Under the pieces are notes generated by a model. It was not told the origin of the DNA, searched no databases, and was given only the letters and a program-made list of their open reading frames with translations. The position numbers and the translations under genes were made by a program. From positions 1,364,001-1,428,000 of the forward strand of contig CBDCGU010000003.1 of the NCBI GenBank assembly GCA_965216945.1: 64,000 bases of DNA, read 5' to 3'. Below are positions 35,111 through 43,074 of this stretch, in pieces. Positions within the stretch are counted from its first letter, which is position 1, and every line of letters begins with the position of its first letter. The DNA is from DATHZQ01 sp965216945. Its GTDB lineage: Bacteria; Actinomycetota; Acidimicrobiia; Spongiisociales; UBA5794.

Positions 35111-36004
35111 TCAGCCCTTGACGGCGCCGGAGGTCAGGCCGCCGATGATGTAGCGCTGCAGGAACATGAACAGGATCAGCATCGGCAACATCAACATCAG
35201 GACTGCGCTGGCCAGCGCCGGCCAGTCGCTGCCGTACTGGCCCTCGAAGACGATGAGCCCGCGGGTGATCGGATAGAGATTGGCGTCGGTGAGGTAGATC
35301 GTCGGGAGGACGATCTCGTTCCAGATGCCGATGGCGTGCAACACGGTCACGGTGGCGATCGCCGGGCGGATGAGCGGCATCACGATCGACCAGACGAAAC
35401 GGAAGTAGCTGCAACCGTCGACCGCCGCCGACTCGTCCAGCTCCTTCGGGATCGACTTGATGTAGTTGACCAGGATGATCATCCCGATGGCGTTGACCAG
35501 GAAGAGCATGATGTAGCCCGTCCGCGAGTTGTAGAGGCCCAGGTTGAGGATCAGCTGGAACTGTGGGATCAACGCCGGCGGGAGGAACAACGCAACCACG
35601 TAGAGCGTCAGCAGCGCACCGCCTCCCTTGATCAGACCCCTGGCGATCGGGAACGCCACGAAGACCGAGGTCACGACGAACATCGCAGTGGCGACCGCGG
35701 TGTACAGCGCCGAGTTGATCAAATAGCGCGGGAAGTTGGCCAGCTCCCAGGCCTTCGTGTAGTTCTCGAAGTTGAGGCTCGGCGCCAGTCCGATGGGGTC
35801 CCTGAAGAACTCCGACAGCGGTTTGAACGACGCATTGACGATCATGAACAGCGGGCCGATGTAGAGCAACGCAAACAACAGCAGTGCGGCGTAGGAGACG
35901 ACCTTGCCCCACGGGAACCGCTTTCCGGGTCGCTCGATCACAGGTGGTTCTGCGTCGAGGACGGGAACGATCATCTCAGTCGAGTCCTTTTCCGGGATGG
36001 TCAT
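35111..36004 (-). CDS. CUT1 sugar ABC transporter permease (MalG-like)
   Basis: A 297-residue inner-membrane permease with six hydrophobic segments and the EAA loop (ELDESAAVDGCSYFRFVWSIVMPLIRPA) that contacts the ATPase. Start ATG 36004 overlaps the stop of the partner permease as ATGA; a much longer open frame extends upstream but is out of context and overlaps two genes. It pairs with 36001-36948 and the binding lipoprotein at 37030. No ATPase of this type is encoded in the operon, so a shared MsiK-like ATPase encoded elsewhere is likely, as in other actinobacterial CUT1 systems. Confidence 0.92.
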   Translation of the reverse strand: MTIPEKDSTEMIVPVLDAEPPVIERPGKRFPWGKVVSYAALLLFALLYIGPLFMIVNASFKPLSEFFRDPIGLAPSLNFENYTKAWELANFPRYLINSALYTAVATAMFVVTSVFVAFPIARGLIKGGGALLTLYVVALFLPPALIPQFQLILNLGLYNSRTGYIMLFLVNAIGMIILVNYIKSIPKELDESAAVDGCSYFRFVWSIVMPLIRPAIATVTVLHAIGIWNEIVLPTIYLTDANLYPITRGLIVFEGQYGSDWPALASAVLMLMLPMLILFMFLQRYIIGGLTSGAVKG

Positions 36005-36948
36005 CCGAGGTACTTCCTCTCTCGACGTGTCACGAACCAGTTGGCGGAAAGCCCAAAGATCAACACCAGGAAGAACAGGACGATCGACGCCGCCGCCGCA
36101 TAGCCCTGCCGGAAAGCGGCACTGACCGAGCCGGTCGTCTGGCCGAATCCTTCGGCAAACACCAGGTACCCCAGCACCTGGGTGCCGGGCCGGTACCCGA
36201 TGAGCACCAGGAAGAGCTGCCAGGCCTGCAGCGAGCCGATGATGTTCAGCAAGAAGTTGGTGTTGACGGCCGGCGTCAGCTGTGGCCACGTGATGTTCTT
36301 GAACAGCGACCATCCGCTGGCGCCATCGATCCGTGCCGCTTCGTACAAGTCGGTCGGGATGGTCTGCATCCCGGCGAGGAAGATGACCATCGTGATCCCG
36401 GCATTGGCCCAGATCTGCACGACCATGACCCACACAAAGGCTTCGGTGGGCGCCCCGCCGAGGAACTCCGATTGGATCCCGAACCAGCCGAAGACCTCTG
36501 CCACCGGGCCGCCGCCAGGAAAGAGGAACAGCTTCCACATGAGTCCCTGGATGACGACTCCAAGGATGACGGGGAGGAAGAACAGGGTCCGGAAGATCGT
36601 CCGCCCTCTCAGCTTCTGATTCAGCAGCAGGGCGAGCAGCAAGCCGAGGCTGAACTGCACCGTGGTCACGACGACCATGAAGATCAGCGTGCGTTGGAGT
36701 GCCGCCAGGTTGTCCCGCGAGGCGAGCCCGCGGAACATGAACTCGTCGTAGTTCTCGAACCCGATCCAATTGACCGGAGCCCCGCGAATGCCACTGGCGT
36801 CCGTGAAGGAATAGACGGCCGTGGCGAGCGACGGCCCGACCTGAATCAGCAGGTACAGCGCAAGTCCGGGGAGCAGCAGCAGCAGGGGCGCCCAGCCGGA
36901 GCGGCCCCGACCGAACAGGTAGTTCTTCTTGACAACTTCGATGGCCAT
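36001..36948 (-). CDS. CUT1 sugar ABC transporter permease (MalF-like)
   Basis: A 315-residue permease with six hydrophobic segments: GWAPLLLLLPGLALYLL as first span, FRTLFFLPVILGVVIQGLMW in the core, and the EAA loop DLYEAARIDGASGWSLFKNITWPQL. It forms the membrane pore with the MalG-like partner, importing beta-gluco-oligosaccharides judged by operon content. It follows the binding-protein gene by 81 bases, a gap that holds a strong stem-loop. Confidence 0.92.
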   Translation of the reverse strand: MAIEVVKKNYLFGRGRSGWAPLLLLLPGLALYLLIQVGPSLATAVYSFTDASGIRGAPVNWIGFENYDEFMFRGLASRDNLAALQRTLIFMVVVTTVQFSLGLLLALLLNQKLRGRTIFRTLFFLPVILGVVIQGLMWKLFLFPGGGPVAEVFGWFGIQSEFLGGAPTEAFVWVMVVQIWANAGITMVIFLAGMQTIPTDLYEAARIDGASGWSLFKNITWPQLTPAVNTNFLLNIIGSLQAWQLFLVLIGYRPGTQVLGYLVFAEGFGQTTGSVSAAFRQGYAAAASIVLFFLVLIFGLSANWFVTRRERKYLG

Positions 36949-36975
36949 CGATCACCCCGTCAGGATCGGGCCGGC

Positions 36976-37016
36976 CGGTGCAGGCTCCCCGTCGTGAGCC
37001 AGGGGAGCCCGCACCG
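36976..37016 (-). terminator. Stem-loop between binding-protein and permease genes
   Basis: Arms CGGTGCAGGCTCCCC and GGGGAGCCCGCACCG (plus-strand reading) pair at 14 of 15 positions around an 11-base loop. No T run follows. It is placed like the hairpins after the other two binding-protein genes and probably raises binding-protein message relative to permease message. Confidence 0.55.
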
Positions 37017-37029
37017 CCGGCAGCTGGTG

Positions 37030-38403
37030 TTACCCGAGCTCGTCCAGCCCGGCCTGCAGGTCGATCTGTGCCTGCTCGGCGAGAGCCGCAGCGTCGTCCC
37101 ACTCGTTGAACGGCTGGAACCAGGAGGCGCCTTGCGAGCCGTTGGCCCACTGCCCGGCGCCGGCCGGCTGCACCCAGTACTGCTCGAAGCCCACCCGGTA
37201 GTTCTCCAGGAACGGCGCCAGCGCCTGACCCAACGTGGTCTCCAGGGTGGCCGTCGGCTGGGTCGGGATGAACCCCGTCACGGACACGAACTCCTGGTAG
37301 GTCTCCGGATCGGAGAACGCCGCCACGTACTCCGTCGCCAACTCGACGTTCGGAGAGTTGGCTGCGATGGACCAGCCCTGGTCGTACTTGCCGAAGAGGA
37401 GCTGGTTGTCCTCTGGATTGTCGGCACCCGGGAAGGGCACGTAGGTCCAGTCGAACGTGGCCTCGCCCTCCAGGTTCGGGGCTTGCCACGCACCTGTCGG
37501 CAGGAATGCCACGTCGCCGGCCGCATAGCGGAAAGTGGCGGCATCGTGGGCGAGTCCGGTGGTGCCGCCCTCGAGCATGTCCTGTGCGTAGGTCTTGTAC
37601 CGCTCCCACAGCGTCAGGACTTCGGGATCGTCCCACTTGACAGCACCGGTGTAGAGACCCTCCACCAGGCCCTCCTGATCCGGGTACAGCGCCCCGAGCA
37701 GCCCGTAGGTGCCGACGAAGACCGGCCAGCCGTCGGCGCCGCCGTTGGTCATGCACTCGTTGCCTGCCGCCTTCACAGCATCGCACACGGCGACCAGCTC
37801 GTCCCAGGTCGTCGGGATGTCGACGCCGACTTCGGCAAGGAGGTCATTGTTGACGAACATGCCGCCGTAGACGGTGCGGCCGAGGTTGACCGAATAGACC
37901 CGGTCGTTGAACGTGCCGGCCTGCGTGATCGAGGCTTCGTCGTAGTTCTGTACCCAGGGCTCGTCCGTGATGTCGAGGAGGAGGCCCGCCTCGATCAGGT
38001 CCTGCCATGCCGGGGGCGTGGCATTGCCCATGTAGTCCTGGACCGGGTTGGCGAATCCAAACATGTCGATGACATCGACGTCGTTGGCCGACAGGCGGGT
38101 CTGGGTGACCGTCGCCAGCTCATCGGCGCCCACCACTGCGACGTCGACCGTGACGCCGGGGTTGTTGGCCTCGAACTCCCTGCTGAAGTCCTGCACGAAT
38201 GTCGTCATGGGCTCCTGGGAGTGGATCAGCACGCGCAGCGTCGCGGGTTCACCGCTGTCGCCGCCTGCGTCACCGCCGCCGTCGGCCGCCGTCGTGGCAG
38301 CGCCGTCATCGTCCCCGCCACCGGTCGTATCGTCGTCTCCGCCACAGGCGGCGATGACGAGCACCAGGGCGAACATCAAGGCGAGCCATCTCCATTGTCT
38401 CAT
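37030..38403 (-). CDS. CUT1 sugar-binding lipoprotein
   Basis: A 457-residue extracytoplasmic solute-binding protein of family 1. Signal peptide and lipobox LVIAAC (Cys20) lead into an acidic/glycine-rich linker to about residue 52, then the two-lobe fold (FSREFEANNPGVTVDV, NNDLLAEVGVDIPTTWDELVAV, WSIAANSPNVELATEY). It captures oligosaccharides released by the GH16 enzymes. ATG 38403 is chosen for the lipoprotein leader and AGGAG eight bases upstream, over an earlier in-frame start at 38517 that would run through the operator. It is the first structural gene after the regulator and has its own CebR-type operator. Confidence 0.93.
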   Translation of the reverse strand: MRQWRWLALMFALVLVIAACGGDDDTTGGGDDDGAATTAADGGGDAGGDSGEPATLRVLIHSQEPMTTFVQDFSREFEANNPGVTVDVAVVGADELATVTQTRLSANDVDVIDMFGFANPVQDYMGNATPPAWQDLIEAGLLLDITDEPWVQNYDEASITQAGTFNDRVYSVNLGRTVYGGMFVNNDLLAEVGVDIPTTWDELVAVCDAVKAAGNECMTNGGADGWPVFVGTYGLLGALYPDQEGLVEGLYTGAVKWDDPEVLTLWERYKTYAQDMLEGGTTGLAHDAATFRYAAGDVAFLPTGAWQAPNLEGEATFDWTYVPFPGADNPEDNQLLFGKYDQGWSIAANSPNVELATEYVAAFSDPETYQEFVSVTGFIPTQPTATLETTLGQALAPFLENYRVGFEQYWVQPAGAGQWANGSQGASWFQPFNEWDDAAALAEQAQIDLQAGLDELG

Positions 38404-38491
38404 CTCGTTTTCTCCTCTCATGCCTCCCCTGCTGGGGAGATCCTTTGTCCATCCGATCTCGACGATCCGCCGGCAATTCGGCTCGGTCTGG

Positions 38492-38507
38492 GTGGGAGCG
38501 CTCCCAC
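38492..38507. promoter_or_regulatory. CebR/CelR-type LacI operator before binding-protein gene
   Basis: GTGGGAGCGCTCCCAC is a perfect 16-bp palindrome whose core TGGGAGCGCTCCCA equals the published CebR/CelR operator of actinobacterial cellulose and beta-glucan regulons. It lies about 90 bases ahead of ATG 38403. Confidence 0.9.
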
Positions 38508-38545
38508 GCTGGCCCAAGCTCAGGTGTCTGCGTGATCCTCCTCGA

Positions 38546-39586
38546 TCAGTCGTACGTGGTTCCGCCCGCCGAACGCCGCGCCGCTCCGCACGATTCGCGG
38601 ATGACGAGCTCGGTGGGCATGATCTCGTGGGTGGGCTGTGGCACGTCGCCGGCGACGAGGTCGAGCAGCAGCTCGACGGCGCGGGCGCCGGTCGCCGTGA
38701 CCGGCTGGCGGACGGTGGTGAGCTTCGGCAAGGTGCGCTCCGACGGGGGGAGTCCGTCGAAGCTCATCAGCCCGATCTCGTTGGGCACCGCCATGCCCAC
38801 CTCGTTCAGGGCACGCAGGGCGCCGACGGCCATCGTGTCGGTGGCGACGAAGACCGCTTCGGGCCGTGCGGGCAGAAGGGCGCGCATGGCGCGATAGCCG
38901 CTTTCCTCGGTGTAGTCGCCTTCCCGCATGAGGTCGTCGCTCGGCACGGCGCCGCATGCAGACAGCCCTTCCAGAAAGCCGGACCGTCGATCGATCCCGG
39001 CCGTCGTGTTCGCGGGTGCGCCGATGAAGCCGATCCGACCGTACCCGAGGTTGCACAGATGCAATGCCGCACTACGCGCCCCTCCGTAGTTGTCCGCATC
39101 CACATAGGCGACGCCATCGGCTTGGTCGGGACGTCCCACGACCACGAACGGCAAGGCATCGCTGACGAGGCGCGCCAGCAACGGGTCACCCATCCGAGTT
39201 GCGGTGAGGATGACGCCGTCGACGCTGCCGGAGCTGACAACGCGCGGGTAGAGATCGTGCTCCTCGGCCTCCGTCTGAAAGATGAACAGCGCCAGCGTCG
39301 TCTCGGCCAGGTTGCAGGCCCGACTCACTCCCTGGATGAGCAGGGGGAAGTACGGGTCGTCGAAGAGGGTGTGGACCCGATGGGGAATCACCAGCCCGAT
39401 AACGCCGGTGCGGTTGGAAGCAAGGGAACGAGCCGCCGCGTTCGGGCTGTATCCCGTCTGCCGGATCACGTCCTGGACGCGGACCCGCACGTCGGGACTC
39501 ACACTCTTCTCGTTGTTGATCACCCGTGAGACGGTCGAGCGCGACACGCCGGCCATCCGGCCTATCTCCTCGAGCGTGAGCTTCAT
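38546..39586 (-). CDS. LacI-family regulator, CebR/CelR-like
   Basis: A 346-residue repressor. The N-terminal helix-turn-helix MKLTLEEIGRMAGVSRSTVS and hinge helix (NAAARSLASNRTGVIGLVIP) are followed by a periplasmic-binding-type ligand domain. ATG 39586 gives the standard LacI start; longer upstream readings are non-conserved and cross the operator. It is transcribed ahead of, and in the same direction as, the glucan-utilisation genes. The operators at 38492 and 39601-39637 match the CebR consensus, so the inducer is probably cellobiose or laminaribiose-type disaccharide. The operator overlapping its own promoter implies self-repression. Confidence 0.92.
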   Translation of the reverse strand: MKLTLEEIGRMAGVSRSTVSRVINNEKSVSPDVRVRVQDVIRQTGYSPNAAARSLASNRTGVIGLVIPHRVHTLFDDPYFPLLIQGVSRACNLAETTLALFIFQTEAEEHDLYPRVVSSGSVDGVILTATRMGDPLLARLVSDALPFVVVGRPDQADGVAYVDADNYGGARSAALHLCNLGYGRIGFIGAPANTTAGIDRRSGFLEGLSACGAVPSDDLMREGDYTEESGYRAMRALLPARPEAVFVATDTMAVGALRALNEVGMAVPNEIGLMSFDGLPPSERTLPKLTTVRQPVTATGARAVELLLDLVAGDVPQPTHEIMPTELVIRESCGAARRSAGGTTYD

Positions 39587-39600
39587 CGGGGGGTGACCTT

Positions 39601-39637
39601 CCGTTTGGGAGCGCTCTCTGGGAGCGCTCCCAAACGG
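39601..39637. promoter_or_regulatory. Tandem CebR-type operators in the regulator's own promoter
   Basis: A perfect TGGGAGCGCTCCCA at 39619-39632 stands beside a second, partly degenerate copy at 39606-39619. Together they form a perfect 16-bp inverted repeat (39601-39616 with 39622-39637) that would fold or bind two dimers on one DNA face. Confidence 0.85.
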
Positions 39638-39663
39638 TACCTCATGCTGCCGCAAGCTGTCAA
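39634..39663 (-). promoter_or_regulatory. Promoter of the LacI-family regulator
   Basis: On the minus strand TTGACA (39663-39658) is followed after 18 bases by TACCGT (39639-39634), partly covered by the operator. The remaining stretch to 39914 shows no gene. Confidence 0.5.
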
Positions 39664-39914
39664 CAGGGAATCTGGACCGGCTCCTCGGAGCCTCAACCGG
39701 ACCTTGGGTGTGGTGGGATAGGGAGCCGGGTTCGGCGCTCGTGGAGCCAGCCGTGGTGGCTGGTTTGCGGTAGGGGTCGTCGCAGACGCAGTGTGAGGTC
39801 CGTGGGCCCTGCCGCATCGGGTGGCGATGTTGGCCGGGCGCCGTTGAATCGCATCCTGTCGGAGGTCGCAGCGTCCGCCGCAGCCGGCGGTACGTATTGA
39901 ACAAGAAGGCAGCG

Positions 39915-40739
39915 CTACCGGTCGGCCAGCACCGTCTTCAACAGGTTGATTCGCTCCTCGGTCAAGGCGTCTTCGTTGTCGCCACCGCATGACGCATCGG
40001 CTGCAGCGAGTTCCAGTTCGGTCGCCCGAAGCGCATCGAGACGCTGCAGCTCTGCCTCGCTGAGGACATCTGCGAATGTGAGCATCGCCGCGTCCTTCTC
40101 CAGGCCCTCGCCCAGGAGCTCGTTGGTGCGGTCGTTCATTGGCCCGTACAGCGAGTCCATCTCGGTGCCGAGCATGTCGAACATGGCTGTGTGGTCGGTG
40201 AGGTCGAACCCGGCAGCCGCCATGCACACCGCCCATTCCTCTTCGTGGGTGCCCATCGACACTTGCTTGCGGGCTTCTCGATCGACGAAGCCGAGCACGG
40301 TGGCGGCCTGCTCGCTCACGGCGATTGGTGGCGACTCGGCGCGGGCCACACAGGCGACATAGATGGCGTCGAAGGCGTCCTGTGCAGTGAGGTCTGCCCG
40401 GTCGACTGATTGGTATCCGAACGTCTCGGCACGGCCAACATCGGCGAGTGTGCTCATGCCGAATCCGTACATCTCGGTGAAGTCGTCGACCGTGGCGTCA
40501 GTCGGTGCGTCGGCCCAGCGACGGTCATCTGCGGTGAACCCGGCGCCCGCCATGCACGATTCGACGGACACCGGTTTGTTGGCCAAGTCGACGACGGCCT
40601 GAAGTTCTCGGGCCACTTCGTCGGTTATCACGACGCCGTCGAGAGGACCGGTGGCATCGACCGGGCTGCAGGCGGCAATTCCGATCACCATCGCTGCAAA
40701 CACCAGGTGCCCAAGGCGCGGTCTGAGGTGTTCCTTCAC
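39915..40739 (-). CDS. Uncharacterised lipoprotein
   Basis: A 274-residue predicted lipoprotein of no recognised family. GTG 40739 starts a short basic leader and hydrophobic stretch ending in GIAAC (lipobox Cys24). The mature part is mostly helical and rich in Asp, Ala and Glu. Paired cysteine-containing motifs recur (SVESCMAGAGF, YVACVARAES, WAVCMAAAGFD), suggesting two or three disulfide-linked repeats with the shape CMxxxGF. An ATG-like start further upstream adds only non-conserved residues. It stands alone between the LacI regulator and the YCII gene. Similar CMxxxGF lipoproteins are, from memory, common in actinobacteria but have no assigned function. Confidence 0.65.
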   Translation of the reverse strand: MKEHLRPRLGHLVFAAMVIGIAACSPVDATGPLDGVVITDEVARELQAVVDLANKPVSVESCMAGAGFTADDRRWADAPTDATVDDFTEMYGFGMSTLADVGRAETFGYQSVDRADLTAQDAFDAIYVACVARAESPPIAVSEQAATVLGFVDREARKQVSMGTHEEEWAVCMAAAGFDLTDHTAMFDMLGTEMDSLYGPMNDRTNELLGEGLEKDAAMLTFADVLSEAELQRLDALRATELELAAADASCGGDNEDALTEERINLLKTVLADR

Positions 40740-40900
40740 GGTGGCGCCTCGCGGATATCGACTTGCTTTGGAGTCACTCGGTCCGGGTACGCCGCCCATC
40801 CCGGAGAGCACGCGTGCGACCGCCGGCTGAGAATTGCCAGAGCATCCGGCCCCGCCCGAAGCCGGATGTCCCAGCTCGCCGCAAGCCTGCTCCGGCGCTC

Positions 40901-41233
40901 CTACATCTCGGGCACGGGCATCAGCTCGTAGATGTCGATGGCATAGTCGCCCTTGCCCTCGCTCAAGTAGGGGTGCCCATCGGCGAGGGCCTGCGCCCCG
41001 GTCAAATCATCGGCTTCGACGATCGAGTAGCCGGTGAGCGACGCAGCGGTGCCCGTCGAGCCGTCGTCGACGAGAGATGCCGACGGCCCGAAGGGCGAGC
41101 CGATGTCGGCGAGCGCCGGGCCCACCTTCTGCATCCAGGCGCCCCACTTGGCCATGACCTCTTGCTGCTGCTCGGGAGACATTTCGGACATGTCCGTGGC
41201 CTCGCCCTTGTAGACCATCATGAACTTCGGCAT
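40901..41233 (-). CDS. YCII/DGPF-domain protein
   Basis: A 110-residue protein with the YCII-related dimeric alpha-beta barrel: MPKFMMVYKGE at the start, PEQQQEVMAKWGAWMQKVG, LTGYSIVEADDLTGAQALADGHPYL and a closing strand DYAIDIYELMPV. Relatives are small enzymes or sigma-factor-associated proteins of unknown substrate. AGGAGG lies six bases before ATG 41233. It is divergent from arsR-srpbcc and shares their control region, so the three genes probably respond to the same signal. Confidence 0.85.
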   Translation of the reverse strand: MPKFMMVYKGEATDMSEMSPEQQQEVMAKWGAWMQKVGPALADIGSPFGPSASLVDDGSTGTAASLTGYSIVEADDLTGAQALADGHPYLSEGKGDYAIDIYELMPVPEM

Positions 41234-41264
41234 CGCATACCTCCTGGTACGACGGGGTGGAGCG

Positions 41265-41308
41265 ACTGTACGAGATCGGCCAGACTATTTCAACCCCTAC
41301 TAAAATAG
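41265..41308. promoter_or_regulatory. Divergent promoters with ArsR-type operator
   Basis: On the minus strand TTGAAA (41293-41288) and TACAGT (41270-41265) are 17 bases apart, a good promoter for the YCII gene. On the plus strand TAAAAT (41301-41306) is a -10 ten bases before the arsR ATG, giving a nearly leaderless message. The inverted repeat CTATTT-N12-AAATAG (41285-41308) covers both and is a likely ArsR operator. Confidence 0.6.
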
Positions 41309-41315
41309 ATCGGAC

Positions 41316-41636
41316 ATGGATGCGCTTCAGATCATCGCCGAACCCCGACGCCGGAGGATCCTTCAACTCGTGTGGGACCACGAGCTGCCCGCAGGCGAGA
41401 TCGCCGAACACTTCGACGTGACTTTCGGTGCGGTGTCGCAACACCTCGCCGTGTTGCGGGGCGCCGGATTCGTCCGGGTGCGCCGTGACGGCAACCGCCG
41501 CCTGTACCAGACTGATCGGCAGGCATTGGGGCCGCTGCGCTCCGTGATCACGTCGACGTGGGCGGAGTCACTCGACCGGCTGGCCGCTGCCGTCGAGTCC
41601 GAGGTCGAGTCCGAGGAGGGCAACGATGAACGGTGA
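41316..41636 (+). CDS. ArsR-family transcriptional regulator
   Basis: A 106-residue winged-helix repressor (MDALQIIAEPRRRRILQLV, IAEHFDVTFGAVSQHLAVLRGAG, RRDGNRRLYQTD). It has no cysteine pair for metal sensing. It belongs to the common sub-group encoded with an AHSA1/SRPBCC protein, whose gene overlaps its end by eleven bases. It probably represses itself and the divergent YCII gene from the inverted repeat at 41285-41308. Confidence 0.92.
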   Translation: MDALQIIAEPRRRRILQLVWDHELPAGEIAEHFDVTFGAVSQHLAVLRGAGFVRVRRDGNRRLYQTDRQALGPLRSVITSTWAESLDRLAAAVESEVESEEGNDER

Positions 41637-42042
41637 GCCCATCGTCATCCAGCGACACATCGCCGCACCCAGTTCCACGGTCTACGAGTACCTCACCGAG
41701 GAAGCGAAATGGCCGCTCTGGCAGGGCACCGCCGCCTCGCTCGACCCGACGCCGGGCGGCCGGTTCGGGGTCACGATGGAGAACGGTATGGAGGCCCGGG
41801 GCGAGTTCCTCGAGCTGGTGCCGAACGAGCGCGTCGTGTTCACGTGGGGATGGCTCGATCATCCCGGAGTGCCACCGGGGTCGAGCCGAGTCGAGATCGA
41901 GCTGCGACCCGAGGCCGGGGGGACGCTTCTCACCCTCCGGCACACCGGCCTTCCCGACGACGAGGTGCCGCTTCACACGACCGGTTGGGAGTTGCACTTG
42001 TCACAACTTCTCGCCGTCTCGTCCGAGGCTCAGCCCCAATAG
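41626..42042 (+). CDS. SRPBCC (AHSA1-type) domain protein
   Basis: A 138-residue START/AHSA1-fold protein with a hydrophobic ligand cavity: IVIQRHIAAPSSTVYEYLTE at the N-terminus, GGRFGVTMENGMEARGEFLELVPNERVVFTWGW in the core, and the long C-terminal helix (TTGWELHLSQLLAV). It is produced from the same message as the ArsR regulator. In such pairs the SRPBCC protein is thought to bind or modify a small hydrophobic molecule. The specific ligand is unknown. Confidence 0.88.
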   Translation: MNGEPIVIQRHIAAPSSTVYEYLTEEAKWPLWQGTAASLDPTPGGRFGVTMENGMEARGEFLELVPNERVVFTWGWLDHPGVPPGSSRVEIELRPEAGGTLLTLRHTGLPDDEVPLHTTGWELHLSQLLAVSSEAQPQ

Positions 42043-42069
42043 GAGCACCCGGTCGCCTACACGGCTCCG

Positions 42070-42501
42070 TCAGGGCGAGGGCGACCCGGCCAGCAAAGCG
42101 TTGTGTGCGGCAACCAGAGCCTCGGCGCCGGCGGCCACGAGATCGGCGCCGGCGGCTCGCACCGTCGCCGTTCCCTGAGCAGTCCCGACGGTGACCTCTA
42201 CTGCACAGGCACCGGTGACATCGTCCACAGGTCCGACGAGACGGAGGGCGACAACCTCCATGGCAACGCCGCCCGTCACCGTCGCAAGGGCCTCCGCCAC
42301 GGCGGCGATCGGCCCGGTGGCGGCGCCGACGACGGTCATTTCCTCGCCAGCGATGAGGAGCCTGAGCCGTGCTCGGCATGCTCCTCGCCCGTGCTCCCGC
42401 AGGTCGCAGCCCAGCAGCCGTAGGTGGCAGGATTCCCCTGCCGTGGCGGGCGGTACCGGCGACTTCCGCTCGCCGTTGAGCGACGGTGCGGGAAGGCTCA
42501 C
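42070..42501 (-). CDS. Small protein resembling the LeuA allosteric (dimer) domain
   Basis: A 143-residue protein. After about 22 unstructured residues it shows a strand-rich repeat resembling the 2-isopropylmalate synthase regulatory domain: LRLLGCDLREHGRGACRARLRL, then GAATGPIAAVAEAL, then GADLVAAGAEALVAAHNALL, corresponding to the GxGxGPIDA and ASTDIIEASAKAYVNALN elements of that fold. The catalytic barrel is absent. GTG 42501 overlaps the stop of the upstream membrane-protein gene as GTGA, which supports this start. No function is known for a free-standing copy; ligand sensing is a guess. Confidence 0.6.
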   Translation of the reverse strand: MSLPAPSLNGERKSPVPPATAGESCHLRLLGCDLREHGRGACRARLRLLIAGEEMTVVGAATGPIAAVAEALATVTGGVAMEVVALRLVGPVDDVTGACAVEVTVGTAQGTATVRAAGADLVAAGAEALVAAHNALLAGSPSP

Positions 42502-43061
42502 GACTCGGCGGCGCAGGTGCAAGTGATGGTCCCTGCCGGCTGGGGACGGGAATGCAGCCACATCGCCACCACCATCGGCACGAACACCACCAGGTTGTAC
42601 AGCAGGTGGAGCTCGGCACGGGGAATGAACGGCTGGAGGAGCGACGACGGCACCGGCGAGCCGAACAGGTTGACGCCGACGACGACCTGCGCCAGAAGCA
42701 CGGCATGTTCGACGAAGTGCCAGCCCTGGAGGGCCAAGGAGGCGTTCCACCATCCCCGGGACGCCCCGGTGAACCCGGGCCGCAGCAGAACGAGCCCCGT
42801 GAGCATCGTGATGGCGAAGCCGAAGTGGAGCGCCTCGGAGCTCACCAGGACGGGTGCGAGCAGGCCCAGTCCGCCGAGTGAGTCGGCGCGCTCCATGTCC
42901 AGCAGCCAGATCTGGGCACCCTGGATCACGTGCTCTGCCCAATGCCCCATGACAACGACCATGAAGAGCCACAAGCTCCGTTCGTGGAATGCGCTGTTGA
43001 GCTTGGCGACGAAGCCGGTCCCGGGATACGGTCCCCCATGGCTTGCGGTCAGGGCGGTCAT
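42498..43061 (-). CDS. Four-helix membrane protein with repeated WHxxEH-type motifs
   Basis: A 187-residue integral membrane protein of no recognised family, with four hydrophobic spans. Two spans carry similar polar motifs, GHWAEHVIQGAQIW and GWHFVEHAVLLAQ, each placing His and Glu within the membrane, and a fourth span follows RAELHLLYNL. This pattern suggests an internal duplication and possibly metal or haem/quinone binding. It is translationally coupled to the LeuA-domain-like gene and follows the secreted protein gene by 13 bases, so the three form one unit downstream of yqeC. Confidence 0.7.
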   Translation of the reverse strand: MTALTASHGGPYPGTGFVAKLNSAFHERSLWLFMVVVMGHWAEHVIQGAQIWLLDMERADSLGGLGLLAPVLVSSEALHFGFAITMLTGLVLLRPGFTGASRGWWNASLALQGWHFVEHAVLLAQVVVGVNLFGSPVPSSLLQPFIPRAELHLLYNLVVFVPMVVAMWLHSRPQPAGTITCTCAAES

Positions 43062-43074
43062 TGCGTCTCCTCCT

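Noticed and set aside
35111..37786. An 891-codon open frame spanning the MalG-like gene and beyond
   Set aside because: Only its last 297 codons match a permease; the rest is out of frame over the MalF-like and binding-protein genes and is Arg/Gly-rich shadow sequence.
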